Translations under genes and position numbers: made by a program
Notes under the pieces: generated by a model
Told to the model about the DNA's origin: nothing
The model's input: only the letters and a program-made list of their open reading frames with translations
Database searches by the model: none
Part shown: positions 49,060-61,100 of the stretch, piece by piece
How positions within the stretch are numbered: position 1 is the stretch's first letter
Layout: the number at the start of each line of letters is the position of its first letter
DNA from: Wurfbainia villosa
Lineage: Eukaryota; Streptophyta; Magnoliopsida; Zingiberales; Zingiberaceae
Assembly (NCBI GenBank): GCA_025175895.1
Contig: CM046008.1
Coordinates: forward strand, 27,421,255 to 27,485,254
Direction of reading: 5' to 3'
Length of the DNA stretch: 64,000 nt

Positions 49060-49833
49060 ACCTCTTCGTAGATCTAATAGGATCCGTCGTCAACCCGAGA
49101 GATATTCTTTTCTCTTGACTGACAACGGTGATGTATTGCTTATCAATCTTGACGAGCCTACATCCTATCAAGAAGCTATGATGAGCCCAGATTCCGAGAA
49201 ATGGCTAGAGGCCATGAGATCCGAAATGGAATCCATGTACACTAACCAAGTATGGACTTTGGTTGATCCACCGGGTAAAACCCATTGGGTGTAAGTGGTC
49301 TTTAAAGTAAAGACGACATGGATGGTAATAAGCATACCTATAAAGGTAGATTGGTGGCTAAAGGATTCAAACAAATTCATGGTATTGACTATGAAGAAAC
49401 CTTTTCACCATTGATGCTTAAATCCATTCGGATCATACTTGCTATTGCAGCCTACCACGATTATGAGATCTGGCAGATGGATGTCAAAACCGCTTTTCTG
49501 AATGGAAAGCTACTCGAGGATGTGTACATGACACAGCCTGAGGGTTTTGAAGATCCAAAGCATCCGGGAAAGGTATGCAAACTGCAAAGGTCCATTTATG
49601 GACTAAAGCAAGCCTCTCGAAGCTGGAATCTTCGATTCGATGATGCAATCAAAGAGTTTGGTTTCATCAAGAATGAAGATGAGCCTTGTGTCTACAAGAG
49701 AAATAGTGGGAGCACAGTTGTATTTCTTGTCTTGTATGTAGATGACATACTTCTCATCGGAAATGATATTCCCTCACTCCATGCATGTGAAGATATGGTT
49801 AGGGAATTGTTTCTCGATGAAAGACTTAGGTGA
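49060..49833 (+). pseudogene. Copia C reverse transcriptase
   Basis: The lead-in YQEAMMSPDSEKWLEAMRSE is in one frame near 49160. Then from 49318 the open frame has GRLVAKGFKQIHGIDYEETF, IWQMDVKTAFLNGKLLEDVY, SIYGLKQASRSWNLRFD and VLYVDDILLIGND (catalytic YVDD). The frame is lost at 49833, where AAYILGIKIYRDRSKRLL continues in another. Confidence 0.9.
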
Positions 49834-50720
49834 AGCTGCCTATATTCTAGGCATCAAGATCTATAGAGATAGATCTAAAAGATTACTTGACCTAAGTCAG
49901 AGTACATACATTGATAAAGTGCTAGATCGTTTTGCTATGCAAAATTCCAAGAAAGGGTTTCTGCCTTTATCACATGGTGTAAGTCTTTCTAAGACTCAAT
50001 GTCCCTCTTCTAAGGAGGAGAGAGACCGCATGGATAAGATCCCTTGCTGCGTCGCCATAGGGTCTATCATGCACGCCATGCTTTGTACTGCTACGCCTCG
50101 TATGCTTTGAGCATGACGAGTAGATAATCGATCGGTGAAAGTCATTTGGATAGCCAAAAATATTCTTAAGTACTTACGAAGAACGAAAGAATATTTCGAT
50201 ATTTGAGGCAATGAGAGCTAGCGTAAAGGGTTACAGGATGCAAGCTTCCAAGCAGACAAGGATGACTATAGATCGCAATCGAGTACGTGTTTTGCACGAA
50301 TGGTGGAGCCGTGTGAGTGGAAGAGTTCAAAGCAAGACACGATTCTTTGATTCTACAATGGGCCAGTATATTGCGATCATCGATGCAAAGAAAGGAGGTT
50401 GTTTGGCTCCGCAAGTTCATCATGAACTTGGGGTAGTTCCTAGCACCGCAGATCCAATAGACCTCTCTGTGACAACAATGGGGCTATTGCACGAGCTAAG
50501 GAACCTCGATCACATCGGACCAAACACATCTCAAGGGCGCTTCCATCTCATTCGAGAGATCATCGATAGAGGAGATGTGAGGATATGCAGAGATACCGGC
50601 AAGCGAAGCTAACATCGCAGGATCCATTGACCAAGGCTTTGCACAGAGGAAGCATGATGGTCACACTAGGTCACTAGGTATTAGATATCATAGTGATTGG
50701 TACTAGTGCTAGTGGGAGAT
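49830..50720 (+). pseudogene. Copia C RT end and RNase H, heavily damaged
   Basis: Recognisable scraps: GIKIYRDRSKRLLDLSQSTY, IDKVLDRFAMQNSKKG, QVHHELGVVPSTADPIDLSV, RFHLIREIIDRGDVRICRD. Words of a normal RNase H are in order, but many short gaps and swaps separate them, more densely than elsewhere in the element. Confidence 0.75.
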
Positions 50721-52538
50721 TGTTAGTTAAAGCCCTAGAACCAATCATGTGATGGTTGAATAGGAACATTTTGTATCATATTCTATAAAGGCAAAGGATT
50801 GGTTATTATATTTACATCTTGCTTGTGCCTAATTTAAATATAATAATGCCTAGAAAAGTAGGTTCATCAATCGCGTAATTGATTATGAGAGGTCAGAGAG
50901 AACACTTTCCTAAATGTTCTGAGTATTAATATGCAAGGGCAATATTAATACATAAAGACTAGCATGTAGGTCAATTGATGACTTGATCTCACAAGTCATG
51001 GATATATGATATCAAGTTGACACATGGGTATATATTGGAGAATATATATCTGAATCGATCCGCCATGAGAAAGTTTCATGGATCGTTATATGAGTGTCAT
51101 AAACTTTCTCATGTGACTATTGGTATGAATAGTCCTTAGACCTGAAGTCACTATGGTTCCCTACATAAGGAGTTATGTACTTTGGTATCGTCAAACGTCA
51201 CCCGTAACAGGGTGGACCATAAAGGCGATTACTGGGTATATAACAAATTATGCGGAGGGATGTGAGTGATGTAGATGGGATCTATCCATCTCATATGACG
51301 AGAGTGATATCGGTGGGCCCCTTGATTGAGTAGAACTACTAAAACGCATGGCCATGCTCGAATGAGTCAATATGAGATATTGAGCTCATTTGTTTGAGTT
51401 AGTTTACTCAGGGATCAAGAAACACATAGATTGATCGAGGATGACACGGTCTATGCCTCATTGATCAATCTGATATCAAGGATAGAAGGACACGGTCATA
51501 TATTATAGTAGTCATGGAAAGGTTAGTCGGATCTTGACTTATCTCGTAACTTGGGTAGCAATGATGTATTGCTAGATGCCGCTCATTGCTTGTGTATCTA
51601 AAAGAGTTTAGGTCCACTGCCAACGTTATGAGAGCCTATAGGGTCACACACAAAGAGCATGATAATTAGAGGAATTAGAGTATTCTAGTTTGACTAGAAT
51701 AATTTGGGAATAAGCTTAAGTACAAAATGGTTTTTGGACTTTAAGCTTAATGAGAATTTTAGCTAATTGATTTAATGAGATTAATTCAATATGTTACCTT
51801 ATTGATTTAATAAGATTAATTCAATATGATAACATAAGCTTAATTGAATTAATAAGATTAATTCAACATGCATGAAAGCCACATAAGAATGCCACATAAG
51901 CATGCCACCTAAGCATCCACCTAAGCATCCACCTAAGCTAGATGAGGTGGAAGAAGACAAATTGGTTTTTGTCTCCTTAAGTGGCCGGCCAAACAAGGAT
52001 ATGTCTCAATGCAATGGATTGCATTGAATGTATGGAGGTGAAAGGGTTTTTCCAACCCTATAAAAGACACCCTAAGTGGCCGGCCAAAAGTGAGGATTGG
52101 CTTTTGTTGTTGGTGGAAGCTTTGGTTGTGTTAGTGGTGAGAAAGCTTGGTGGAAGCTTTGGTTGTGTGGGTTTGTGAGTGTAGGCTAGCAAGAAGAGGA
52201 GTCTTCTTCTTCCTTTCTCCTTTTCCCTCTCTTCCTCTCCTTTAGGGACTTCTCTAGCAAGAAGTAAAGGAGAGCTCTTCTAGTTTTTTCTTTTGTGAGA
52301 CAAGAGCTTGCTCGTGTGGATACATATAGAGGCACGAACATTTGAACGTGCTAAAAGATCCAACACATCCAAGGAAAAGCGGGATTGCAAAGGGCACGCA
52401 ACAAAGGTAATCCTCTCCTATAAGATAGGTTTGGTTTAGAGAAATTTATTTTATACGAGTTTGCTTTCGCATGGATCACTTGGAAGGGATCCTATTTTCC
52501 GTTGCGCATATGCCATTTGGCATATAGAATTCCCTACA
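50721..52538 (+). repeat. 3' LTR of copia C
   Basis: TGTTAGTTAAAGCCC to ccctaca. Positions 50762-50930 carry a cluster of small deletions relative to the 5' LTR. The remaining 1.6 kb differs at only about a dozen sites by eye. Confidence 0.95.
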
Positions 52539-55500
52539 AATAGAGCACCTCAACCCTCACAGCCGATATCACCCAAATGGACTCGTATAGCCCTCTAAAC
52601 CCACAACAAACTCTAATCACAGCCGCACAATAACACACACTCTACCACGCCCTCATTACAACCCCGTCACAGCCTCACCAAATCCCACAGCAGAAACTTC
52701 ACATCAGTGCTCAGCCGTTCAAAAACCTCACAGCCACTCATACATCACTGAACAGAAAATAAACTAGACGAAAAGCTAGGTATTTACTGAAAACTCCACT
52801 CTCACCAGCGATACAGAGGGCCCGCGGTGACGGTCCTGTGGCTGCAAGCACTGGGGAAGAAGAAGCAGCAGCTGCTGGTGCGCCCGAGGGGGCAGAATGA
52901 TGACAACGTGATCGCGGTGGCGGTAGATGCAGGGAAGGGCGGTGTCAGTGGCAGAGGAGGCAGCGCGTGTGGTTGTGGACGGTGAGGCTGCTCTCCTCAC
53001 TGCCGCTCGCAGAGAAAGACGAACGAGAAGAAGTTGCCGAGAAGGAAAAGACGACGAACCGAGGCGACGACGCTGGGGTGAGGCGCACAGCGACGGTGCT
53101 TGCGAGAGAAAGTGACTACAAGGCTCGGGTGACAGCGTCGGCAAGGCTGCGGACTGGCCATCGGCGAGTGCGACTCGGGCGGCTCGGTGGAGAGGGGAAA
53201 GGCGATGGCTGTGGCGAGAAGAAAAGGAAATCGTGAGAGAAAGGTGCGCGGAGAGGAAGAAGCAGTGCACGATGAAATGTCGCGGAAGAAACCACAAGAT
53301 CGCGAGAGGAAGGGCGTCAGGCGCGGCGGGGAAAAGGAAGTTATCGCGATGGTGGAAACTAAACCTAGGTTTAGGTATTTGAAACCTTTAGGTTAATATC
53401 GCCTATTAATCCCTTTAAATAGACTCCACCTAAAACCTATTAATTTTATCCCTGCTATTATCTCGTACGAACTCCGTTTAAATCCAGAAAAATTCCGGAA
53501 AAATTCCTAAAATTCCCTAAAAATTTCCAGAATAATTTCCAGGTTTATTTTTCCTAAATTTTGGCCATAAAATTTATATTTTAAATCTTCCATATTTAAC
53601 AACTCTCGAGCGGCCGAGTGGGCAGTAAGAATAAGTAGCAATAAGCTAAAGAGCTATAAGCTAAACAATGGGTGTCCCTGCTACTAGCCACTCCGACTAT
53701 CACTATCCATGAGTGGTCAAGTGCCACACACTCAGGACAAACTGCATGCAACTCCAACTACAACCATCAATAGTGGTCAAGTGCAGAACAACAGATGATC
53801 TTCCCTGACACTAGCTAGCTACTACTACCACGAGTAACCGTGAAGACAGGATGATTGACGACCCTCTCAACCACAAGGGAGACCAAGTCACTAGCATGCA
53901 TGTAAATGGAATGAATGCACAACCACACAAACGTACATCCACAACACACCCTCTATCCCACAGAGAGTCATACACAACTGACCGTCAACCATGACAGGAC
54001 CTCTAGTCCATAGCGACACACTATCTACAACCCACACAAATATATGATCCATAATAGATATACGACATAAAAGAATATGATACCACAATCAACTCTACCC
54101 CTAGATGATTTACCCTGATGACACAAATAGAGTCTACAACCGTACTCAGCTACGTACACATAGTTAAACATCTATAAATCCACCTACCATCACATATGTA
54201 ATTCATAACAATGATGAACGAAATGTAGAGATAACAACAGAGCATCTCAAAATACAAAGACTAAGTATCAAGCAACAGAATAACTAGAGTGAAGTCAAGA
54301 TAATGGTGTCATCAATATAAAATCTCATGCACCAAAATTTATCAACTATCTAACCATGGTAGAACATTACTCACCAGATAAATAGCTCTTGCTAGCTATC
54401 CACGCATACATGCATCCGTCACTAATCAAAGTCTTGCAAGAAAGATCATGAAACATAAATAAGTTCTATCATCATTCTAGTAGTAAACCAAATCAACTCC
54501 TTAACCCTACTATTACACATCAATCCACTGAGTTGATCCAACTCCTTCATTACTATCGATTACCCCACAATAATTAGAATCAATCACACATGCCACATAA
54601 CCAACTTATACTTCCATCATGATACCCAACTAATAAAATTATCCAGATCAACTCACCTTGCTTCTGGATCCTCAATTACACAACTTATGGAACCACAATT
54701 ACAGTATCAAATCTATAGTGATTAGATTGATTTAACAGCAATCCATACTTGATCACTCGCATACCTAATTATGAAATATATCACAGATATTACCAATTCC
54801 ATTCTAGCTCTATCTCAATCCATAACAACAATCCAAGCATCAGATAAATCGATGAAGAACTTACCCAAGCACGTAGGGATGGATCACAACTCCGGTCACA
54901 TCTTCTTGATACAAAATAAAATCTAATCAGCACCCCTAGCATTAACAATCCACAACTACATAAAGCAATCTAGTGGAAATCGATAGAGATCAAGCAGCAC
55001 GCCCGCTCGCGGTGGACATCACATCACACGAACGCGACACTGACTGGATCTATGCTGGCTGCAAATCAACAACGTCGTGAGCATAACACAGAGCTGCAGT
55101 TGTGACGGAGGAAGAACAAAGGGTGGCTAGCGATGAATGTCACGCACAGGGCAACCTCAGCAGAGCACAAACAAGAGGGAAAATGATCGACCCCCTTTGA
55201 TCTCACGGTGGAACCACCAACAGAGGCGTCTGCCGACACCGGCGTTGCTATTTGTGCACCCTTGTCAGAAAATCGTAAGGTCGAGCTCCTCCCTACCCTT
55301 GGTGAAAGACGCTACAACATTGGTCAACGGAGGGCGACAATCGAGTGCGAGGCTGGAGCAATCCATAGCGGCAAGAGAAAAGGGCGGCGGTGTTAAAAGT
55401 CAAGGCATCAACTAATCAACAATCAAGACAAAGCTATTCATCATGCAAGAAGACAAAAATAATCAATGCAAGAAGACAAGAGTAATCAATGCAAGGAGGC

Positions 55501-55777
55501 TCATTAAATGTACCATGCAACAAGCCTTGAACCTCACAAAAGCCTCCAACGTTCACAACAAAGTCCCCAACGGTCATTAAAAGGATGTAGAACTATAAAA
55601 CTCCCATGGATGGTTATTTTCATGCTCAAGAAAAATGTTCATGTATTCCCCTTCTTCTTAAACAAGCTTTGAAGTTCATACCAAAGCTAAGTTTCATCAT
55701 TCTTCTCCTTCTTGTAACAAGCTTTGAAGTTAATACCAAAGTCAAGTTTCAACCAAAGTTAAGTTTCAAGTTTCATC

Positions 55778-56737
55778 ATGGTATCAGAGCAGCAAGGTCT
55801 AGCTCTTCCGCAGCTAAGTTCACTTCCTCCTCAACTCTTTTCCTCTCTTCTTCTTAATTCCTCCAACTATGTTCAATGGTTTGGATTTATTAAGAGGATC
55901 CTAAGTAGCTATAACCTTGAAGATCAGATTCTCCAAGATCCTCCTAACGAGTCAGATCTCATCTTCAAAGAATGGAAGAAGAAAGATAATCGAGTCTTTG
56001 TTCATCTCTTTCTTTCTTTAGATGAAGCACACAAAAGTATGGTTGCTTGCTCTCCAAGTGATAAAGCCTTATGGGATCATCTCTCAGTAGTGTATGGGCA
56101 GACCAACAACATTGAAAGAATCTTCAAAATAAGAAGACAGATAGCAGATATGAGGAAAGAGAACAAGACTCTCCCGTAACTCTTTGGAGAATTTGGTAAC
56201 TTATGGAGTGAGCTTGAGGTTCTCCGACCACCAACCACTGATTTAACAGTAATAATAAAGCGGCGAAACAAAGACAAGGTCTTTAGTCTACTTATGACTC
56301 TCGGAGACTCATTCTCAACTATGAGACAAGAAATCCTACGAATGCAAAATCTCCCAGCATATCATGAAGTTTTACAAATCATCCAAAGAACCGAGTCAAG
56401 CTTGAATATTGAAGAAACTTCAAGCAAAAGAATGGAAGTTCATGGGTTCAAAATTAATGAAGTTCATCCAAAAGAAGAGGTATGTCCCAATTGCAAGAAG
56501 AAAGGGCACACAAAGGACAAATGTTGGTTTCTTCATCCTCATTTAAGACCAAAGTCATTTCGAAAGAAGGAACCCATGCAAACATTAAAAGCACAAACTT
56601 CTGTGGAAGAACATCAACAAACCTCTACAACAGGTATATGCTTAAACTCCACTCTAGATACTAAACATTGGATTATTGATTCAGGATGTGATTATCATAT
56701 GGTAAAAGATAAAAATAAAGTTTAAAAGTTTAGAAAC
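55778..56737 (+). pseudogene. Copia B gag and protease
   Basis: ATG at 55778 overlaps the PBS: MVSEQQGLALPQLSSLPPQL, then NYVQWFGFIKRILSSYNLED and HKSMVACSPSDKALWDHLSV. Stop at 56179 where A has Gln. It continues FGEFGNLWSELEVL, intact zinc knuckle CPNCKKKGHTKDKC (56483-56524), and protease WIIDSGCDYHMV. Stop at 56725. Confidence 0.9.
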
Positions 56738-57880
56738 TTGGAAAAATGTAAGACAGTTAAGGTATCTATTGGTCAAAACATAATAGTAAATCAAATAGAA
56801 GAAATTGATTTATTAGGAAAAGCAACCGATGCTCTCTATGTTCCAAATTTTACTTCCAATCTGATGTCTATTAGTAAAGTTACTAAGGAACAAGATTGTA
56901 AGGTTATTTTTGATTCTAATAATGTGTCATTTCAAGACATCAAGACAAATCTTTTGATTGACAAGGGATCTAAAAGGAATAACCTTTATGTCTTGGATCA
57001 TGACTATCAAGTCTTTAAAGCAAACCAGGAGGACTCTCAACTTTGGCATGCCCGACTAGGTCACCCTAGTAGTCATGTCCTAAAATATTTCTTCCCTACA
57101 GTCAATTTAGATAATGGTATTTGTGAACCATGTATTCTCGAAAAAGAAACAAAAGGAAACTATCCATGTTCTACCACTATATATGAAAAACCCTTTGATC
57201 TAGTTCACTCGGATGTATGGACCTCTCCAATTTTGTCTAAAAAATGTTATAAATACTTTGTTACATTCATTGATCATAAAACTAGGTACACTTGGGTCTA
57301 CATGATCATCAACAAATCTCAAGTGTTTGAGGCTTTTGAAACCTATAACAATTACATCTCAAGGCAATACAACGACAATATTAAGATCCTTAGATCCGAT
57401 AATGGTGGAGAATACACAAGTAATAAAATGAGGAAATACTTAAAAGAAAGGGGAATTATTCATCAAACCTCTTGTCCTTATACCCCTCAACAAAATGGGG
57501 TAGCCAAAAGGAAAAATAAGTATCTATTAGAAACAGTAAGAACACTCCTAAATCATGCTAATATTCCCAAAAAATTTTGGTGTGAAGCCATTAGTACGGC
57601 GGCTCATCTCATTAATCTAATGCCAACAGAAAACTAAGGAGGAAAGTCTCCGATAGAACTCTTATACAATAAGAGGCCTAACATCTCTCATTTAAAAATT
57701 TTTGGGTGTACTTGCTATGTATTCATTCCATTACAGCTTAGAACTAAATTAGATGATAAAGGAAGAAAATGTGTTTTTCTTGGTTATGCCACCTCAAAAA
57801 AGGGATATAAATGCTTTGATCCTGCTACTAACAAGATGTACACATCAAAGGATGTGATATTTGTCGAAAATGAGTTTTTT
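56738..57880 (+). pseudogene. Copia B integrase
   Basis: The open frame 56738-57637 covers the pre-integrase region, the zinc site (LWHARLGHPSSHVL, CEPCILEKETKG) and the catalytic core: FDLVHSDVWTSP and RSDNGGEYTS keep the Asp residues, but the Glu is lysine (QQNGVAKRKNKYL; A has VAERKN). After a stop at 57637 it reads KSPIELLYNKRPNISHLKIF and LGYATSKKGYKCFDPATNKM without the shift seen in A. Confidence 0.9.
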
Positions 57881-58109
57881 TTCTAGAAACAAAGGAAGAA
57901 GATACAAAAGAAAGAAACCCAATTGGTAGTTATCCCCTATTTCTTGAAGAAAGGCAGGATCCACATCAAAATAGCAACTTAGAGGTTCCAGAAAGCTCAC
58001 AAGAAAGAACTAATTCTGATACTGAAGAAACTGAGGAAAGCCTAGAACAAGGGGGAGAGAATGAAGATCCGTCTCAATTAACCAATAATAGAGGATCAAG
58101 AGGACCTAC

Positions 58110-61100
58110 TGTTAAATACGGAAAATTTAAAATATAAAATTTAATGGCCAAAAATTTAAGAAAAATAATCCTGGAAATTTTTCGGGATTTTTAATAAATT
58201 TTAAGAATTTTTCCAGAATTTTTCTAGATTTAAACGGAGTCCGTACGAAATTATTATGGGGATAAAATAAATAGGTTTTAGGTGGGGTCTATTTAAGGGG
58301 ATTAATAGGCGATATTAACCTAAGTTTTTCTATTTCCCCTTTTCTTTCCCCGCCACACTCGCCACTTTTCCCCTCGCAGCGGTTTTCGCGATAACTCCTT
58401 CCCCCGCCGCGCCTGCCTTTCTCTCGCGAACCCTTTCTTCCTCCGACAGTTCTCTCGCGGTAGACGACTGCCATTTTTTTTCCTCCTCTCGCGATTTCTT
58501 CTCTGCCGACGACCAGGACGCCGACTTCTCTTCCTCGCGTCCACAGCCGCCCAGGTCTTGCGGTCGGTCGTCCCTCCACAAGTGCCACCGCAGAGCCTTG
58601 TCGCCGCTGCCCCGACGACCCTCTGTGTGCTCGCCGACCACAACCGCGACAACAGGATCTCGTCGGCCTCCTCTGCCACAGTCGCAGGCGTCAGCTCCTC
58701 TTTCACAGGACCGCCTGTGGCCGCCTTCTCCACTCGCCTCGGTCGTCGTAGCCTTCCCCTCCGCCGGATTGATCAGTGACGGTGAGTTTCTGTTGGATTA
58801 AGCGATTTAGGGTAGCAACAGGTATTCGTCGAATGTAGCAAATTGGGAGGAGAGCCACCGGTGTAGTAGTGCTAGTATAACTTGATCTACTTTTTTTTTT
58901 TGCATTTGCTAGTTATAGATTCTATTGGGTGAGTCATTGATCTGGTCGTTGGATGTTTTGTCGTTGAATTTGATCGGTGGTTTTGGGCAGTGATCGCGAG
59001 CGTCCTTTGCTCCGGTGAACAGCGGATAAAGGAAGGTTGCTGCCGAAGGATTTCAAAGGCCGGTAAGTGGTGATTTACCCTTCTCTGTTTCTTATGTGGT
59101 GGTTGTATTTTGTAGAGGGTTGATGGATCTGGGAGTGGTTCTTGGCGCTGTGAGCGTGTTATTGGGTTGGCTGGGATGTTCCTATTTGGAGAAATGCTGG
59201 TGTTGGTGTGACACGGCTATGGCTGAGTGGGAAGGGGCTGTGCACGACTAGGTGTTTGGAAGTTAGTTGGTCTAATGATTGTTATGATTATGATGTTAAA
59301 TCTAAAGCTAATCAAGATTTAGGCTCGATTTGGGGCTGGATCTATTTTGGGTTGTGATGAGATTTCAATTAGGGTGATTAGATCCCTAAATTGGTGTAAT
59401 TGGGAGTTGTAAGGGTTGTGAAAGGGTTAGATAAATTAGTGAAATTGGAAGTTGATTTGGGTTAATTGGTTATGTAAGAAATCGATTAAGTATTTGATTT
59501 GTCGGTGGATTGCATTTTTATGCTTAACAATAGTTACACTGTATGCAGGTTTCGGTCACGAGGCAGGTCCTCGGTCGTGACGATTTCATTCTTGCGGACA
59601 TTTTTATTCAGGCGGGTATTTTGACTTATCTCTTAGATATAGTCATGTTGATATGCTAGTTAGGATAGCTTGCAATAATTTTCATGTTTATATGCCTAGT
59701 ATGTTTTTGTGCCTACTTAATACATGCATTTGATCGGTTATGATTATATCTTCCCTGTTTTACTTGGATCACAGTTACTTGGATCATAGATATGTACTTA
59801 TTGATTGTGCATATTATTCGGATAGGTATTTTTAGTTGGATTTATATGCTTTAGTATCATGCACCATCTTGCATGATTGTATGTTGGCTGGATGGGGTTC
59901 TTTTATAGTTGAGCCCGCAGCCAGTTACATGGCCTGCACACACTGCCACTCATGGGTTAGTGGTACATCAGGAGAGTGTGTGCAGTTGCTCTGTCAGGCT
60001 CCGTTGGTCCGCTCATGGGTAGCGATGAGGCTGCGTGGTAGCGGGCAGGGATCCATCCTCTGGTCTATGACACTGGGAGATGAGAGCTTAGCTCCCCCAC
60101 TCTGTTTGGGGCAGGAGGATAGGTGTACTCCGACAACATCCTGTCCACTCGGTCACTCAGGAGCAGTGATGGTAGAGTGTACAGTTGTCATAGCCCTACC
60201 CACTCAGCTTCACCATCGCGTGTGAGGCGGCTGACTGGCGTCAGGGGTGACCATGTCATTTGCATGGCATGCATTTTGCATGGATAGCAATTGTATTGTG
60301 TTTGATGCATCTTTATTACTGCCTTGGATGTTGCATATGAGTGTCATGTATATAGGATACATATTTGTATATGGTGATGGCTTTATTTCTTCTAGTATGA
60401 CACATGCTCCTATATCAGGGTAGGAGATTCAGGTAAGTATAGTCCTTTTGTATTTCTTTCTTGCATACCCTATGTTGGACTTTCTGAGCCGCAAAACCGC
60501 TTTTTGCATTGCAGAAACTCCGAAAGTCCGGCCACAGATCCGTGCGAAGATATATTAAAATAAAAACATGTATGTGCTAAGTAAACCTAGATCTACCTTA
60601 GATCTAAAAGTTGAGAGTGTTACCCTCGATGCGACGCCCTTTGCAAATCCCGCTCGTCCAAATAGCTTGCTGGAACTCTAGAGTGTCAAGTGTACAATCC
60701 TCTATTGGTATCCACACAAGCAATAGGTGGAGAAAAGAAACCTAGAGTGTGCTAGCACCCTTAGAAGTTTCGGCCAAGGAGAGGGATGGGAGAGCAAGCT
60801 TGAGAGGAAGATGATCCAAGGAAGAAGATGAAGTTGGAGTAACTCACAAAATCAATTCCATCTAATGGAATAAGTGGCCGACCACCATCTCTTGGGGAGT
60901 TACATGCATGCATGTAACTCCGAGATCCAATGGCTCTTGGTCTCCCTCATGAGGTGGCACCACATGATAAGTCAATGATGATGTGGAACATCATCATTGG
61001 CCGGCCATGCCAAGTCATCATCATGACATGACATTTGGTCAAGTCAAACTTGACCTTTCATCTTCCCTCTCAAGTCAAGTCAAACTTGACCTCTTATCTC

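Larger units (their letters stand above)
43798..52538 (+). mobile_element. Young complete copia element C (Angela/BARE-like)
   Basis: 5' LTR 43798-45639, PBS 45641-45653, leader, gag, protease, integrase, RT, RNase H, purine tract gtgctagtgggaga, 3' LTR 50721-52538, TSD aatag (43793-43797 and 52539-52543). It is 8.7 kb long. The 1.8-kb LTRs and the integrase phrase TPPGTPQWNGVSERRNRTLL point to the Angela/BARE lineage. Outside one block the LTRs are almost identical, so insertion is recent, yet the coding region has many one- to few-base shifts. Confidence 0.95.
42090..53601 (-). mobile_element. Solo gypsy LTR X, split by copia C
   Basis: Starts TGTCATGCCCCGGGGG, ends CATATTTAACA, TSD actct (42085-42089 and 53602-53606) within the gtggccgagtg motif of the outer LTR. 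Without copia C it is about 2.77 kb. Its arms match, inverted, the LTR of G5 (58110-62805), including the AT-rich start, the GC-rich block (52800-53350) and the frame at 42876-43295. Confidence 0.9.
41024..55390 (-). mobile_element. Outer gypsy LTR, host of two nested insertions
   Basis: Visible parts are 41024-42089 and 53607-55390 (about 2.85 kb). It starts TGTCACGCCCCGAGAG and matches the solo LTR 15792-19350 block by block. The right end is cut by insertion of copia B at 55391, so its terminus and second target copy lie beyond the window. The left flank is gccgt in the copia RT fragment. GC-rich leader block at 55000-55390. Confidence 0.8.
55391..58109 (+). mobile_element. Copia element B (same family as A), cut by G5
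   Basis: 5' LTR 55391-55778, PBS 55779-55790, gag through integrase and the start of the linker, then interrupted at 58110 by G5 insertion. The rest and its 3' LTR should lie beyond the window. The left flank is ggcgg in the outer LTR. Confidence 0.9.

Noticed and set aside
52776..53396. 173-codon minus frame and plus-strand frames
   Set aside because: GC-rich block of LTR X; no conservation with the matching block of G5.
58289..58801. Arg/Lys/Gly-rich frames on both strands
   Set aside because: GC-rich block of the G5 LTR; overlapping frames on both strands and no known motif.
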